In this document: positions 9,854-20,753 of the stretch, in pieces
Layout of the letters: every line of letters starts with the position of its first letter
How positions within the stretch are numbered: position 1 is the first letter of the stretch
NCBI RefSeq assembly: GCF_000149955.1
Contig: NC_030992.1
Location: 4,293,997-4,347,182, forward strand
Source: Fusarium oxysporum f. sp. lycopersici 4287
Lineage: Eukaryota; Ascomycota; Sordariomycetes; Hypocreales; Nectriaceae
Reading direction: 5' to 3'
DNA length: 53,186 nucleotides
The notes under the pieces: generated by a model
Told to the model about the DNA's origin: nothing
What the model saw: only the letters and a program-made list of their open reading frames with translations
The model's database searches: none
Position numbers and translations under genes: made by a program

Positions 9854-11538
9854 TTAAGCCAGCTTCAACTGGCACAGAACGGCCTGATTCCTATTAACTG
9901 GACTTCCTGGACTACACACTACGGTGAAGTTATGCCAATCACGGGTCAGGTCAACATCTAGTCTCTTCACGGCATCATACCGTTGCAGCATTCGGACAAG
10001 AACATACCCGGCCTCCGTCAACGCGAGCTTCTGGCCGATGCAGATCCTCGGACCTCCATTGAACGGTACGAAATGCCATGCGGCGCTCGCGGCTCCCCTC
10101 TGCTTCTCCCAACGCTCAGGAACGAAGTCGTCCGCGTCCTCCTCGCCCCAGAGGTCCTTACCGCCTGTAGAGCACGTGCGTGCTGAAGTTGACCTCTGTT
10201 CCTTTAGGGTTAAAGATGGGGCTCTTTCCGTCCGGCCCGCCGCCCATTGGGAGGGTCGTGTCGCGGAGCGCGCGGCGGGAGTTGAAGGGTACAACGGTAG
10301 TCGCAGGGTCTCGGAGAGCACGTGCTGAAGGTATGTGCATTCTTTCAACGAAGCAAACGTCATCGTAACCGAAGGGCCATCAGGGCTGCAGCCAAAGGTA
10401 GAAAGGATCTCGGAGCGAAGTTTTGCGAACACACGAGGGTTATGGAGAAGGCAGTACCATGTCCAACTCATCAATGAGGCCGTGGTATCTCGTCCCGCGG
10501 CGAGAAGCCCAAGGACTTGTTCCCTGACCTCTTCATCGCCACCGCTACACCGCTCGCGGAGGACATTAAGAAAGTCATATAGTGCCTGGGAAGAGCCCTC
10601 CTTTTTGGCCATATCTGAGGCGGTAATAGCAATGTCAACAAAACCATGCAGAGTCTCCACGCATAAACGAAGCTCGCGCGTGCCATAGAGCCAGTAGAAG
10701 CTGCGTAGGCGGACGCGCGTTTCGAGGACAGCCACCATGCGCTCGAAGGCGTGATGGAACACCATTCCAAGGTGGGAATCGTCTCCATCAAGAGACGCTT
10801 GGAGGGTGGATGTGCTCTGACGGAGGAATAGTTCCGTCGCAGAGTCCAATGTGAGAGACAGGAGTAACGCGGCCAGGCTGACGGGCGCAGACTAGGTGCC
10901 GCCCGCAATGGTTGGACTCTTCTCCTTCTCGATGCAGCGAAAAAGAGTCTGAACGTGCTCTTCCAAGACGTCAAGCCGGGATACGTTGTCACGACTGAAT
11001 AACGGCCTCATCATGTCTCGTGCCGCGCGCCAGGACGCACCATCGGCCGCGAAGATGCTTCTACCCAGCACAGTCTTCAGGTTTGTACTTCGCGTGGCGC
11101 CCATGCCAAAGTCGTTGAACTGAGTTGCCAGGATTGCTTGGATGTTGCGAGGCTCGGCGGTGACGAGGTTGGTGGTGCCTAAGATAGACATACGGAAAGT
11201 GTAAACGCCCAGGGCTGCGAAGCGATTGGCGACGTGGTCTGGTGTGCGCTGGTCACGGTCTGCGCGGAGGGAAGCGAGGAGTGTGTCAATTCCAAAGGGT
11301 AACTTGGATGGCTCAAGGGGCGCTGGAAGACAGCCTCGTTGTCCAGCCCTGTGAGCATGGGATACATCTTTACACAGCAAGTTGAGCAGATGGATCGAGA
11401 GGGGACAGCTAGTAGAAAAATATACTGCGGGATGCGCTCATAGAGCTTCTCAATAAAAGATGGAATCACGAGCAAGCGAAAGGCCTTGTCAAGGATCTTT
11501 TTCGAAGGAGAAGTCCATGGTTGTCTGTGGTTGACCAC
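9854..11538 (-). pseudogene. cytochrome P450 (CYP52-like), disrupted
   Basis: A microsomal-type P450 can be followed from an N-terminal exon (11538-11427), across a possible intron (11425-11349), to the C-terminus at 9854. The I-helix AGRDTTA, K-helix ETLR, PERW and haem loop FNGGPRICIG are all present, as is an AEPRNIQAILATQF segment typical of the fatty-acid/alkane hydroxylase-like CYP52 group. It is broken three times: an in-frame TAG at 10892-10894 just before LTLDSATE; a net -1 shift near 10300-10310 right after ETLRL, where the expected [16 protein letters not shown] lies in another frame; and a +1 base at about 10159 that restores the frame at KDLWGEE. The DNA is visibly more GC-rich than its neighbours, which may mark a different origin. 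Catalysis is not expected from this copy. Confidence 0.85.
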
Positions 11539-12514
11539 CTCAGTTGCCAGACCATAGACTCCTCTCTGGTTCCTTTTCTAGGCAGTAGCGTTCGGTGTAA
11601 AATGGTGCCTTTGTGGTCATACACGTTGTTGGACCTAGAGTTACGTATCTCCCCCTTCATCTCGGAATCGATTCTAAGATGGATACGTTTAGACGCATCT
11701 GCCGAGTACCTTGTACGCATTATTGAAAAATTTCAGATTAAGAATATCAAGGCAGTAGCTTCGTCCTTATCTGCTGTGGATGATCTTAAGCACATTCAGG
11801 TTTTCATGCCACGGACAGTTGGAGCGGGAATCGCATTTCTTTGTGCAAGAATGGGCTAACTGGAGGCCTGCAATGGCCCTCCATGTGGGCAATCATATTC
11901 ATCTTGTCCACACTGTTGAGGGTTTTAGGGGATTGAAAACCAGAAGTCAGTCTATCTGAACTAATCAATGGATTCCGGTATCTTGGAAATGGGTTGTCAC
12001 GAAGAAACACAGTAAGGGACGCTCGACGCGATGCCTTTAACGAGCGACAAGCTATGTAACATAGGTTTTAGCCTTCATTTCGGACATGCAATTGTTCTGT
12101 CCCACACTTGCTGTAATACACGCTGATCAATCAAGTTCGGTGGAATTTGTCACAAGCCCGACGCACGGATCTTGCCTATACACTAACGTTAAGTGCAGTG
12201 CTGGGACTCCGGCTTGCCATGAATGTCTACAATACAGGCTTGCAGATTTGAACTAGAAAACAAAACTAAGTGCACATAACATAATCTAGCCCCATAAAAT
12301 AGGCTTTTAAACAAAGCTGAGTAATGCTTACCACACAGTACCTGACCGGTCTGTCTTAATGATATCCAAGCTAGAACCAGATGCGGCTCCAGAGGTGCAA
12401 TGTAGCTCTATATAAGAGGAAAGATATCGACCTTGACTTATTATAATCAGTGATACAAATCGCAAAGGACAATCATTCCTGCATTAACAACTCTGTCACA
12501 TTCATTAAACTACA
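11539..12514. other. intergenic region upstream of the NmrA-like gene
   Basis: No reading frame here has recognisable domains or supports a spliced gene. The last 150 bases (TATATAAG near 12410, then a CA-rich leader) are the likely core promoter of the gene at 12515. Confidence 0.4.
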
Positions 12515-13485
12515 ATGGCGCACGAGATCAAGAACGTAGCCCTCGCGGGAGTAAGTAGCGCCATTCTCCAGTCTATCTTATAGTAGAAGCTAATTTACGG
12601 CAGGCATCTGGTAGTCTCGGATCTCACATCCTGCGAGCTTTGAACAAGAGCGGTCGTTTTACCGTGACCGTTCTCACTCGAAAGACTACCAAGGATGTGC
12701 CCACGGGGACTGGAGTCAAGGTGGTTGATTTCGAATCAGTTTCGGACCTGACAGCTGTCCTGAAGGGCCAGGATGCATTGGTTGATGCTACTTCTGTGCC
12801 TGATCCCAGCTTCGCTATCCGCCTGATGGATGCGGCTGTAGCAGCTGGTGTTTACCGGATGATTCCGGCCGAATTCAGCGCCGATCCAATGAATGCTAAA
12901 GCGCGAGGCCTACCGCCTTTTCAAGGCAAGGCCAAGGCCCTGGGGCATATCCAAAAGCTTGCAGATGACAAAAGGATTACGTGGACAGCCATTTCCAACC
13001 ACGCGTTTCTTGACTGGGGCCTCCGCATGTCGTTCATCGGCATCGACCTTCAGAATAAGTGCATCGACTACTTGAAACCGTGTCTCACTGTCGTTCCCCT
13101 GACCACCCTTGAATCCGTGGGTACTGCTGTTGCAAACGCTCTTATAAAGGCCGAAGAGACCAAGAACCGTGTCTGTTATATTTGCAATACGCAAAAGACA
13201 CAAAAGGACCTTGCTGAACTTGCGAAGCGGGCTTTGGGCGATCAAGTGTGGAAGACAAAATATTTAGACACAAAGGAAGCATTCGAAAAGGCAATGGTTC
13301 AGCTGCAAGCTGGTCAGGTTGATATGCAGGTCATTGGAGACATTATACGTTTCTCGATCTCTACTCCGGGCTACATTCAGGAGCTCGAGAAGACCGACAA
13401 CGATCTCCTGGGTGTTAAGGAAATGAGCGATGCTGAGGTCCAGGAGCTTATCCGGGAGATCGCCCGAGAGAAGTCGGCTGCTTGA
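12515..13485 (+). CDS. NmrA-like / isoflavone reductase-like NAD(P)-binding protein
   Basis: A 36-nt first exon (12515-12550) and a second exon (12604-13485) encode 305 residues. Splicing creates the Rossmann loop GASGSLG at the junction (residues 12-18), which fixes both the start and the intron. Downstream are VTVLTRK, DALVDATSVPDPS, YRMIPAEFSADP and WTAISNHAFLDWGL, the pattern of the atypical SDR NmrA/isoflavone-reductase family. Such cytoplasmic proteins either reduce small aromatic substrates or act as NAD(P)-sensing regulators; no catalytic Tyr-Lys pair can be assigned with certainty. It sits next to a decayed gene of the same superfamily (14423-15065), but the two are not close copies. 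Confidence 0.88.
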
Positions 13486-14422
13486 CTTTGTGGATGCGGA
13501 AGGCTTTACACGTCGGTATCTTAAATCATAGTTTTCCAGATCATATACCTACTGCAGAAGTCATAACTAACGCTAAACGATCTTGTAAGTTCGAAGGGTG
13601 TGTGATATAGAAAGTCAGAAAACTTCTTATATACGATAAGTGATTAGTTAATAAGTTTATTATCTCTGGGTTGAGTGACAAATATGCATGGGGTAGGTGA
13701 TCTCCAGCCGTGGCCACCAGTGTACCAAAGAGAAATATATGCCCATAAACCTCCCTCTAGGCCTCCTATTTATTAACTCTAGCCCTTATATAAATTTTAT
13801 TATTAGACAGATAGGTTAATTATACATTATTCTTAAGTTCGAAAAGATGGGCTTATTAGGTGATTGCGGCAGTGTTTTTTTCGGAGTGGTTAACTATTTT
13901 CTCCCATCTTCCATAGCACAAACTTGTGCCGGGATTATGGTTTCGGATCTCGGTCAGCCGTGAAGGCCGAAAGGTAAGCCCACCGTATACTCTGTAAGTT
14001 TTATCGTATTTAACCCGATTAGGAGACATAATCCGCCAAGACCTTTAGACTACCGCTATCCGATCACACGCAAAACTAATTTCCCCGCACAAGAACAGCA
14101 TTAACCAAGTGGGGCTACACACAAAAATGATCCGCGCGCTTAAACCCCAACAACAACAAACTCAAACAGATAGAACTTAGGAACTGTATTCCAAGCTCAC
14201 AGCTTTATAAGATGCTTATTCAAGATTGAAAGTGGGATAGCCGTGTCGAGTATATGATGGATGGATATGCAGTCGCAGTATCGTCAGCGTCTGTCCTACA
14301 TACCTATTTAACCTGTGCCTTGTTATTTATCCTCGTAAACAAGTCCCAAGACTAACCAGAAAAGAGTCCATAACTTCCATTCTAAAACTAACTCCACGCA
14401 TCCCTACTCATTATTTCTCGAT
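13486..14422. other. intergenic, partly AT-rich
   Basis: 13600-13850 is AT-rich; the rest has mixed composition. I find no supported gene. 14330-14422 looks like the former leader of the decayed NmrA-like gene. Confidence 0.35.
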
Positions 14423-15065
14423 ATGAAGGTCGTCCTTGTGCCGGCTTCTGCTCAGACATCCCAGTGCGTAATTCAGACATTACTCGATGATGCATCGGCA
14501 TCGAGCGTTTTCGGCGTCTATCGTAATGTCGGTAAAGTGCCTGCCAACTTTAAGAATCACCCGAATTTCCAATTAGTGCAAGGAGATGTGAGCAATGGAT
14601 CGACTCTTGACTTTTCTGGCCGCGACGCTGTCATTACCGTATAACCTAGCTTTCGCCCTAGGGTAGGTGAGCGTCCTTGAGCATCGGCCTTGCTTGTATC
14701 GGATTGGCCAAACTGGAGGCCTCTGCAAAACAAATTCGGCCTCTAAATGGCTCGTCTAGAAGACCTGCCCCGTCTACCTGCATGGTCCCCGAAACTTCTC
14801 TGTTCGTGATGTGTGGGAAGCATTTGAGAAAGTCACTGGAAAGAAGGTAAGAGTAGAACTGGTCGAAAAGGAAGGGCTCCAGGGTTTTTTCGAGCATTCG
14901 CCTCTTCCTGCCAACCTTGTGGATGAATTTTTTGAAATGACACTGACGTTCTTACCTGGAGGCCTTCTTGAAGAAGAGATAAATGATTTGACAAACGCCG
15001 TCCGAGGTAACGACACACTGGTTGATTCTGTCAGCCGTATGTGGAGGGCAAGCCAGAACGCATAA
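14423..15065 (+). pseudogene. NmrA-like NAD(P)-binding protein, internally deleted
   Basis: The N-terminus (MKVVLVPASAQTSQ, then VYRNVGKVP, FQLVQGDVSN, LDFSGRDAVITV) matches a second NmrA-like subfamily of about 290-300 residues. It stops with TAA at 14642-14644. A frame resuming near 14775 (YLHGPRNFSVRDVWEAFEKV) runs through LTFLPGGLLEEEI to a natural-looking stop at 15063-15065. The central part, about 130-150 residues carrying the substrate-binding core, is missing or unrecognisable in the roughly 130 bp between the two parts. The simplest reading is an internal deletion plus a frame change. Both ends are well preserved, so the lesion seems recent relative to the RIP-type remnant at the left edge. 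Confidence 0.8.
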
Positions 15066-15398
15066 ATACATCAACTTTTATGTAAACATAGAGTATTATG
15101 TATTGAATATAGGCATGAATCGGCTTATACGCGAGAAATACAAATCTCCATGCATGAATGCATCTGATGAAAAGGTTTCGTAGTCGTATCCTATGCATGT
15201 ATTGTCCTATCCTTGAGGATGCCATCTTTATACTTTGTTATCCAAGCCCTTACTTCTCTCGGAATTCTTTCAAGGCAGGTATGTTAATAGACATGAGTTA
15301 ACGCTTTTAGCCCAGCCTTTATTTAAGACTTTTAGCGCCAACGAGGACAGGACAAGGTCTTTAGCCTGTGTTTCCAGTTTGCCAATAACATGTTCCTG
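15066..15398. other. intergenic, convergent 3' flanks
   Basis: AT-rich 3' flank of the pseudogene and of the MFS gene transcribed toward it; no coding potential seen. Confidence 0.35.
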
Positions 15399-17090
15399 CT
15401 ATTCTTCAACAGGCATTGCCTCAGCATCACGCCAGCTCTTCCCTGATCTAATGGTCCAGTAGACCAGCGTGGTAGAAACGAGTAACAGACTAGCAGATAC
15501 TGTAGACATCCATCCGACACCAATATGATTGAGCATTGGCATACACAATGCTGTAGCAACTCCGGCAAGGGAGTAACGCATCATATAGTGGCTGGCTACA
15601 ATGGAGCTGTTAGAGAGATGTACCGCCGAAAGGGAGAAAGACACACCTGAGGCCTCGCCACTTCGATGCTGCATCACATCCAGGATGTATGCGTTGAGGC
15701 TAGGGAATGCGGCCAGCTGTGCAATACCTTGGAAAAACATACATATGACAGGAACAGGTATACCACCAAGATGCTTGTCAATCATCCAACCATAAATGAT
15801 CATGGAAGCAGGCAGAAGAAGACCCAGGAATAGCAAGCAGCTGCGGAGTCGGTCTTCTGGCAGTCTATACCCACGCTTTTTGATCCATTGCTTGACAGTA
15901 TAGTCTGACCATCGGCCACCAATCTGGACTCCGATAACATAGCCGACTCCAGGTGAGATATAGAGCATTCCAGACTGTAAAGGCGTAGTGAGGTGTAAGC
16001 GGGGATTGAGCACGTAACGCACGGGTGTTAAGAGAGAATACATATTCCATACAAGCGCAGAGGAAGCAAGTGTCTGATGGTGTCAACATAATAACCACAA
16101 TATTCACTAGTGACACTTACCACGAATAACAGATTACGGCACGCGTAAAGTTTGAACACCGTGACTGGGTTCGCCCATCGCCAGATTCTTTTGACCCCAT
16201 TTGTAAATCCTTGTCCCTTTAAATTGCTAGCGCGTATATTGTGAGAAGTTTCTTGTAGGAGGAAATATGTTAAAAGCACGGCTACACCGCTCATTGAGGT
16301 TTGCATCCAGAAGATGATTCTCCAGGATTTATAGGTAACGACAATACCTCCGATGACTGGCCCGAACGCTGGACCAAACATTGTTCCGGCAAGGAACCAA
16401 CCTAATGAAGTTGCGCGTTCAGTCTACGAAAAGTTAGCATTTGGTATGCTCCAGTCTTCACTACTCAATCGGCATTCTGGTTGCCATACTGGATGGTAGA
16501 TATCTGAGATGCAACTGGACCCTAAAATTAAGAAAGCTGTTCCTTGGGCTGCTGTGAATGCACGACAGACGAAGAACGACGCCAACGTTGGCGACAGAGC
16601 TGTGCCAAGAGAGAAGGCGAAGAACAAGATAGTGCTACAAAGGTAAGACTTTGATATTTAGCTTGTATTGAATGTTGGACGGCGTAAATATAAGGCGCAC
16701 CTTGCGACGTCCAAAGATATCAGCCGCTGGTCCCCAAATGCAAGACGATAGGCCCATGAAAACCAAGTATATGGCGCCGCTCATGTTAAGAATCGTCGCC
16801 GTGGTTTTGTATTCTTGGACAATTTCCGGGATAGCGGCGAAAATACTAGTCGTGGACATTGTGGCAAGCACGCCGCAAAAGGCCAATAGGGCCGTGATGC
16901 CTCGTTTTTCTGCATTGGTGAACCTCGAGTACACGGGAACTTGTGCACGGTTTGATTCAGTGTCCAGAACACTGGCTCGGTGTCTGTCAATCTCGAATCG
17001 TTCGCTTCGTGCTGGAGTCGACTGCTCAACAACCAAGACGGTACTCGTGGTCGACATTTTGGCAATCAGAGCTATCAGATGATTAAACAC
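15399..17090 (-). CDS. MFS multidrug-type transporter (DHA1, 12 TM)
   Basis: Exons at about 17090-16700, 16633-16490, 16423-16119 and 16070-15399 form one frame of about 500 residues. The cytoplasmic N-terminus leads to a first segment (GITALLAFCGVLATMS), the motif-A loop GPAADIFGRRK after segment 2, and the motif-C-like GTMFGPAFGPVIGG in segment 5, which is the drug/proton antiporter pattern. The second half has the expected six segments with the loop GGRWSDYTVKQW. Translation may begin at the internal Met at 17057 (MSTTSTVL). Such proteins export toxic or self-made small molecules at the plasma membrane. No secondary-metabolite synthase is in view, so a detoxification role for nearby hydrolases is one possibility. 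Confidence 0.85.
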
Positions 17091-17412
17091 AGGAGACCCT
17101 ACAACAGCATATGACAGAGATGGTAATTTAAAATACCGTGGTGGTAAGCTAGTGACTCAACTGGCTGCGATATCGGAAAAAGTATAGACCGATGCGGAAG
17201 TTTAGACAGCGATCCACGGTCGAGAATTTCAAGGCCGATGGATCATGTGAGCACGAGGATCTACGTCAACCATTGAAAATGGGCAATTGGTTATGAGGAT
17301 TACTATTGTGGTCTGGTTCATGGAAAAGATCTTGCGACTTCCGGCTGTTTTTGTGCTATGACCGAAACTCCGAGAATTAGGGAAGACAAAAGGGTTAGGT
17401 GATGACCTAGTA
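17091..17412. other. intergenic
   Basis: Promoter side of the MFS gene, and the place where the missing 3' third of the MBL-fold pseudogene should lie; I find no match to it here. Confidence 0.35.
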
Positions 17413-17998
17413 TTACGGCCTCCAGCTCCTCAACGCCATTATAAGACCGAATTGCCCGACTTCCGGTCCATATTGATAGGATATCTGCTTCAATTCTTTG
17501 ATGTAACTAGTATCGCCAGAGAACCAGATCGCATTTGGTAGTCCACCACGAGCTTGTTCAATCTCCTCCCTGGTGGCAATGAAGCCGGTGCATTGTTGCT
17601 CACCCATATGCAGTGTAGGGGTACTCAAAATCTGCAACTTCTTTCCGGCAAAAACAACATCTATCTTCTCCCAAAGTTAAGTCCATGAACTACAGTGCGA
17701 GCAGCAAGGTTCTCAACGCTATTAATATTTGTGAAACCACGACGCGCGTCGAGCAGGCGACGACCGAGGTTATTAATTATCGACTTGATCTTTGTGACTG
17801 AGAAGCATACATCGATGACGGAGATCTGGTCAAGGCACAAGGAAGGATCATCATCCACCACAAGGCAAACATCATGAATTATAGTATAGGGAACGAGGTA
17901 TCAGAAAATTAGAAGCAATCGGTCATGATATTGACGCCATTAAGTTCAAGGATATCAATGGCTATGCCGATACGTGGGATATGCAGATTAGGCGACAT
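17413..17998 (-). pseudogene. MBL-fold metallohydrolase, decayed paralogue of the gene at 23520-24350
   Basis: Three minus-strand pieces in different frames line up in order with the intact MBL-fold protein 6 kb away. 17998-17920 reads MSPNL, then IDILELNGVNIMTD against SILEIDGVNFITD. 17861-17661 reads LGRRLLDARR and NLAAR against DEGRKLLDGRR and NLAPRP. 17637-17413 reads TGFIATREEIEQARGGLPNA and IWFSGDTSYIKE against TGFILHN, GLPNAVYFTGDTVLLPE. Stops and at least two frameshifts separate the pieces. The metal-binding SHEDH stretch is replaced by unrelated residues (VTKIKS), and the last 80 or so residues are missing. It therefore cannot encode a working hydrolase. Confidence 0.8.
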
Positions 17999-18570
17999 AT
18001 TGGGGGAGGTAATGAGGTAAAATGCTACTTGGCACATAAAGCAAATTGCGATAGGGGAAGATTTCTGAAGAAAGGTGCAGATGGGGACTGGGTTTCAGAT
18101 ACATTAATAAGATTATTAAGCTGATCATGAAGGTAGCAAGTCTTCTTATCGGCACCAGAAGATTAGAACATGGTAGAGAATAAATTTTGGAGGTTCTAAA
18201 CCAGTAATCTACCAAGGAACGCTTTGCCTCGTAAAACCCACTGATAAAGCTCAAAGCAGTAACAAAATGCGCCAAGCCTCGGCAAGTCTACCGAGACGCA
18301 GCTTAGTTAATCGAAACCCTTCAAGTACGCGCGCGGAATGGAATGTAACGTTACACCGGCAAAACTACTATTTGACATTTGCGGTGTATGATTGGTCGTC
18401 TCGCGCTAAGGAGATTCAGACTCAATAGACTAACTACCATCGGTGGGTAATTCCGCCAAGCCCGAACTTTAAAACCATAGTCTCGTAAGCAACCCAACTT
18501 TGTTCTCTGCATGTTGTCCGAGCATCACATTCTCGCCCTGTCAAGCATCCATCCAGCGCCTTCTGCAACG
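17999..18570. promoter_or_regulatory. promoter region of the second Zn2Cys6 gene, with a palindrome
   Basis: This 572-bp region lies upstream of the regulator at 18571. It contains a perfect 12-bp palindrome TGTAACGTTACA (18344-18355) flanked by CGG at 18335-18337 and CCGG at 18356-18359. I did not find the same 12-mer at the neighbouring genes, so its role is open. Confidence 0.3.
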
Positions 18571-20207
18571 ATGAAAGTACGCAACCGAACAATCTGTCAA
18601 ACGTGTAGGTTGCGCAAAATAGGGGTAATATCCTTCGCTACGTCATGACTTGTTGTCGTCGTCAGCTGACCCACTCGTAGTGCAATGGGGCAAAGCCTGC
18701 TTGCTTGCAATGCACTCATTCTGGGCGCGAATGCTCTTACCCTACAGACTTGTTGTTTGTTCCCGAAACCACAGCTAAGAAATCGAAAACCCCTGCTAAA
18801 AAGTCTGAGAAGAGAGTGGTTACCTCCAATGCTATAAGTGACAAGCAACTGTTACGACCGAGACTACCTCTTATGATCCCCGGCATACCGGACAACCCCT
18901 TACAGGGCAAGGTTCTGCTTATCATGCAAAGTTTCATGCCAGAAGGTGAACTATATGTCATTCACCAAAATAAACCAACCGAATCTCGCATTTGTGGCAA
19001 TTGGGTTGAAGTCCTTCCCATAATAAGTAGTGGTGGGCAAGGACACGCCCTTTCATCAGCAATACGCTGCCTTGCAGCATCCATATCTGATTTGCGGCAG
19101 AGTTCGCACTCCACACGTACCGAACTGCTGTATAAATATGGTCTAGCAATGCGTTCGTTGAAGGGAGAACTAGACGGGTCACATACAGACATATCGTCAC
19201 AAGATGAAGTCGCTGTGGCCATCATGTGTCTCACGTTGACGGAGGTGAGTATTGTCATGACCTCATAAAGGACGTTAGACTGATGAGATTTACTTTCTCT
19301 AGATGATATTACCAACTTCAAGTAATGGCTGGTGGCGCCATATAGATGGCGTTGGTGAGTGGATGAGGCTCTGGCCTGCCGAATCATTCAGTTTCGGAAT
19401 CCGTCATAAACTTTTCGCTGGGTTCAGACCCCTAGTGGTAAGTTCTTTGCCTCTTTGTTTGTTGTTCGTTGGGCTTTTTGACTCATTAGTTAGATTCTGA
19501 AAGCCTTTTCATCTCGCAAAGCTTCCTTTCTTTCCGGTGAGGACTGGAAAAGAAAACCTTTCGAGTTCCAGAAAGAATCGCGAATGCAGCTTCTGTTTAG
19601 TGAGGCTTCCATCATACCTACAGTTCTTGAATTAATCGATACCCTTGAGCATAGCCCTGCCTGTATAGCTGAATCAATTGCTACAGAGGCCATCTACCTA
19701 CTCAAAAGAACCTATGATCAATTACAAGACTGGGGCGACCCATTAGGTGCAGAGCCATCTAATGGCGTGTTTTGCTGGAAGGTTCCTTCAGAAAGCTCGT
19801 CAGCCTGGGCAGGCTATAATATATGGTTTCCGAGCGTATCTGTCGCCAACGTTGTTATGCATCTTTGGACGTTCAAGGTAGTTTGCTTGACTGAGGTTCA
19901 AAAGCTCCAGACCAGATTCCCCCATGTGTCTTGCGCCTGGCCAGTTCCAGTAGACTGCGAACTAGGAGATTATCTCCAGGAGACCTATAGGGAGCTCTGT
20001 GTTAGGATTGTTCAAGGTACAGATTTCCTGCTCCAGGATCGTCTGGCGCTGTTTGGACCATTGTCTATCGTGTTTCCGCTCACAACGGCTTGCGAGGTAT
20101 TCAAGATAGACGGAGAGCCCAGCGCAGCCTTATGGAAATTTACTAGTAATACACTCCAGAGAAGCCTATTATCAAAGCTTCAACTGGGATCATGCTATTT
20201 TCACTAG
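18571..20207 (+). CDS. Zn2Cys6 transcription factor
   Basis: Four exons (18571-18624, 18681-19244, 19303-19437, 19494-20207) encode 488 residues. The zinc cluster is at the very N-terminus and is split by intron 1: CQTCRLRKIG joins CNGAKPACLQCTHSGREC, giving Cx2Cx6Cx6Cx2Cx6C exactly. A Lys-rich linker follows. The rest resembles the fungal-specific TF domain found with N-terminal clusters (SAIRCLAASISDLR, YGLAMRSLKGEL, then an amphipathic alpha-helical C-terminal half). It lies head to head with the MBL remnant, and the MCT-type transporter (20754-22487), MBL-fold hydrolase and isochorismatase-like genes follow it, so it is the natural candidate regulator of that group. All four exons are open and no lesion was seen. 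Confidence 0.87.
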
Positions 20208-20753
20208 TTATATGAGATCAAAAAATAATATAGAATTAATACTCAATCTATATGAAACCTAAACATACAAAGAGGATATATATTCTCAGTAAATTGCATT
20301 TATATACAGTTTTCATCCATAAACGCGTTTTGAGGGTTTCAACTAGGCTCGACAGGCGTGCACGTCAAGTCCAAGAGCTACTGGAGTGGGACGGTTACGA
20401 CCATTTGACTAATGTGGTTCGATCTGCTGGTGGTTGTGATATGTATACTATATAAGTAACTGTGCTTTTCTTGGGCGTGTGTAACTTGGGACTTGAAATA
20501 ATATAATTAACTATTTTTAATCCAATGATTATGGAGGTCTGGTCATTCTGCTGCGAAGTGCGGGATTGAGCTGGTCTTGAACCTTTTGGTCAAATAGAAG
20601 AAAAGGCCATTTAAATCTTTTCCAGGGTAAATGACCTATGATATAGAATTTCCAGTCTTTCCTTATATCCAGTTTGGTTAAGCGAGCGTGAGTCTTCTCG
20701 ATGGCTGGAAGTCTGGGTCGTCTGTTGGAATATATAAGCCCGCAGAAGCCACA
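20208..20753. other. intergenic, convergent 3' flanks
   Basis: AT-rich immediately after the regulator (20210-20300) and around 20490-20520; no supported gene or repeat. Confidence 0.35.

Noticed and set aside
11340..11430. Additional frameshift in the P450 N-terminus
   Set aside because: A GTATAT...CACAG intron (11425-11349) joins the two frames, so no lesion is needed there.
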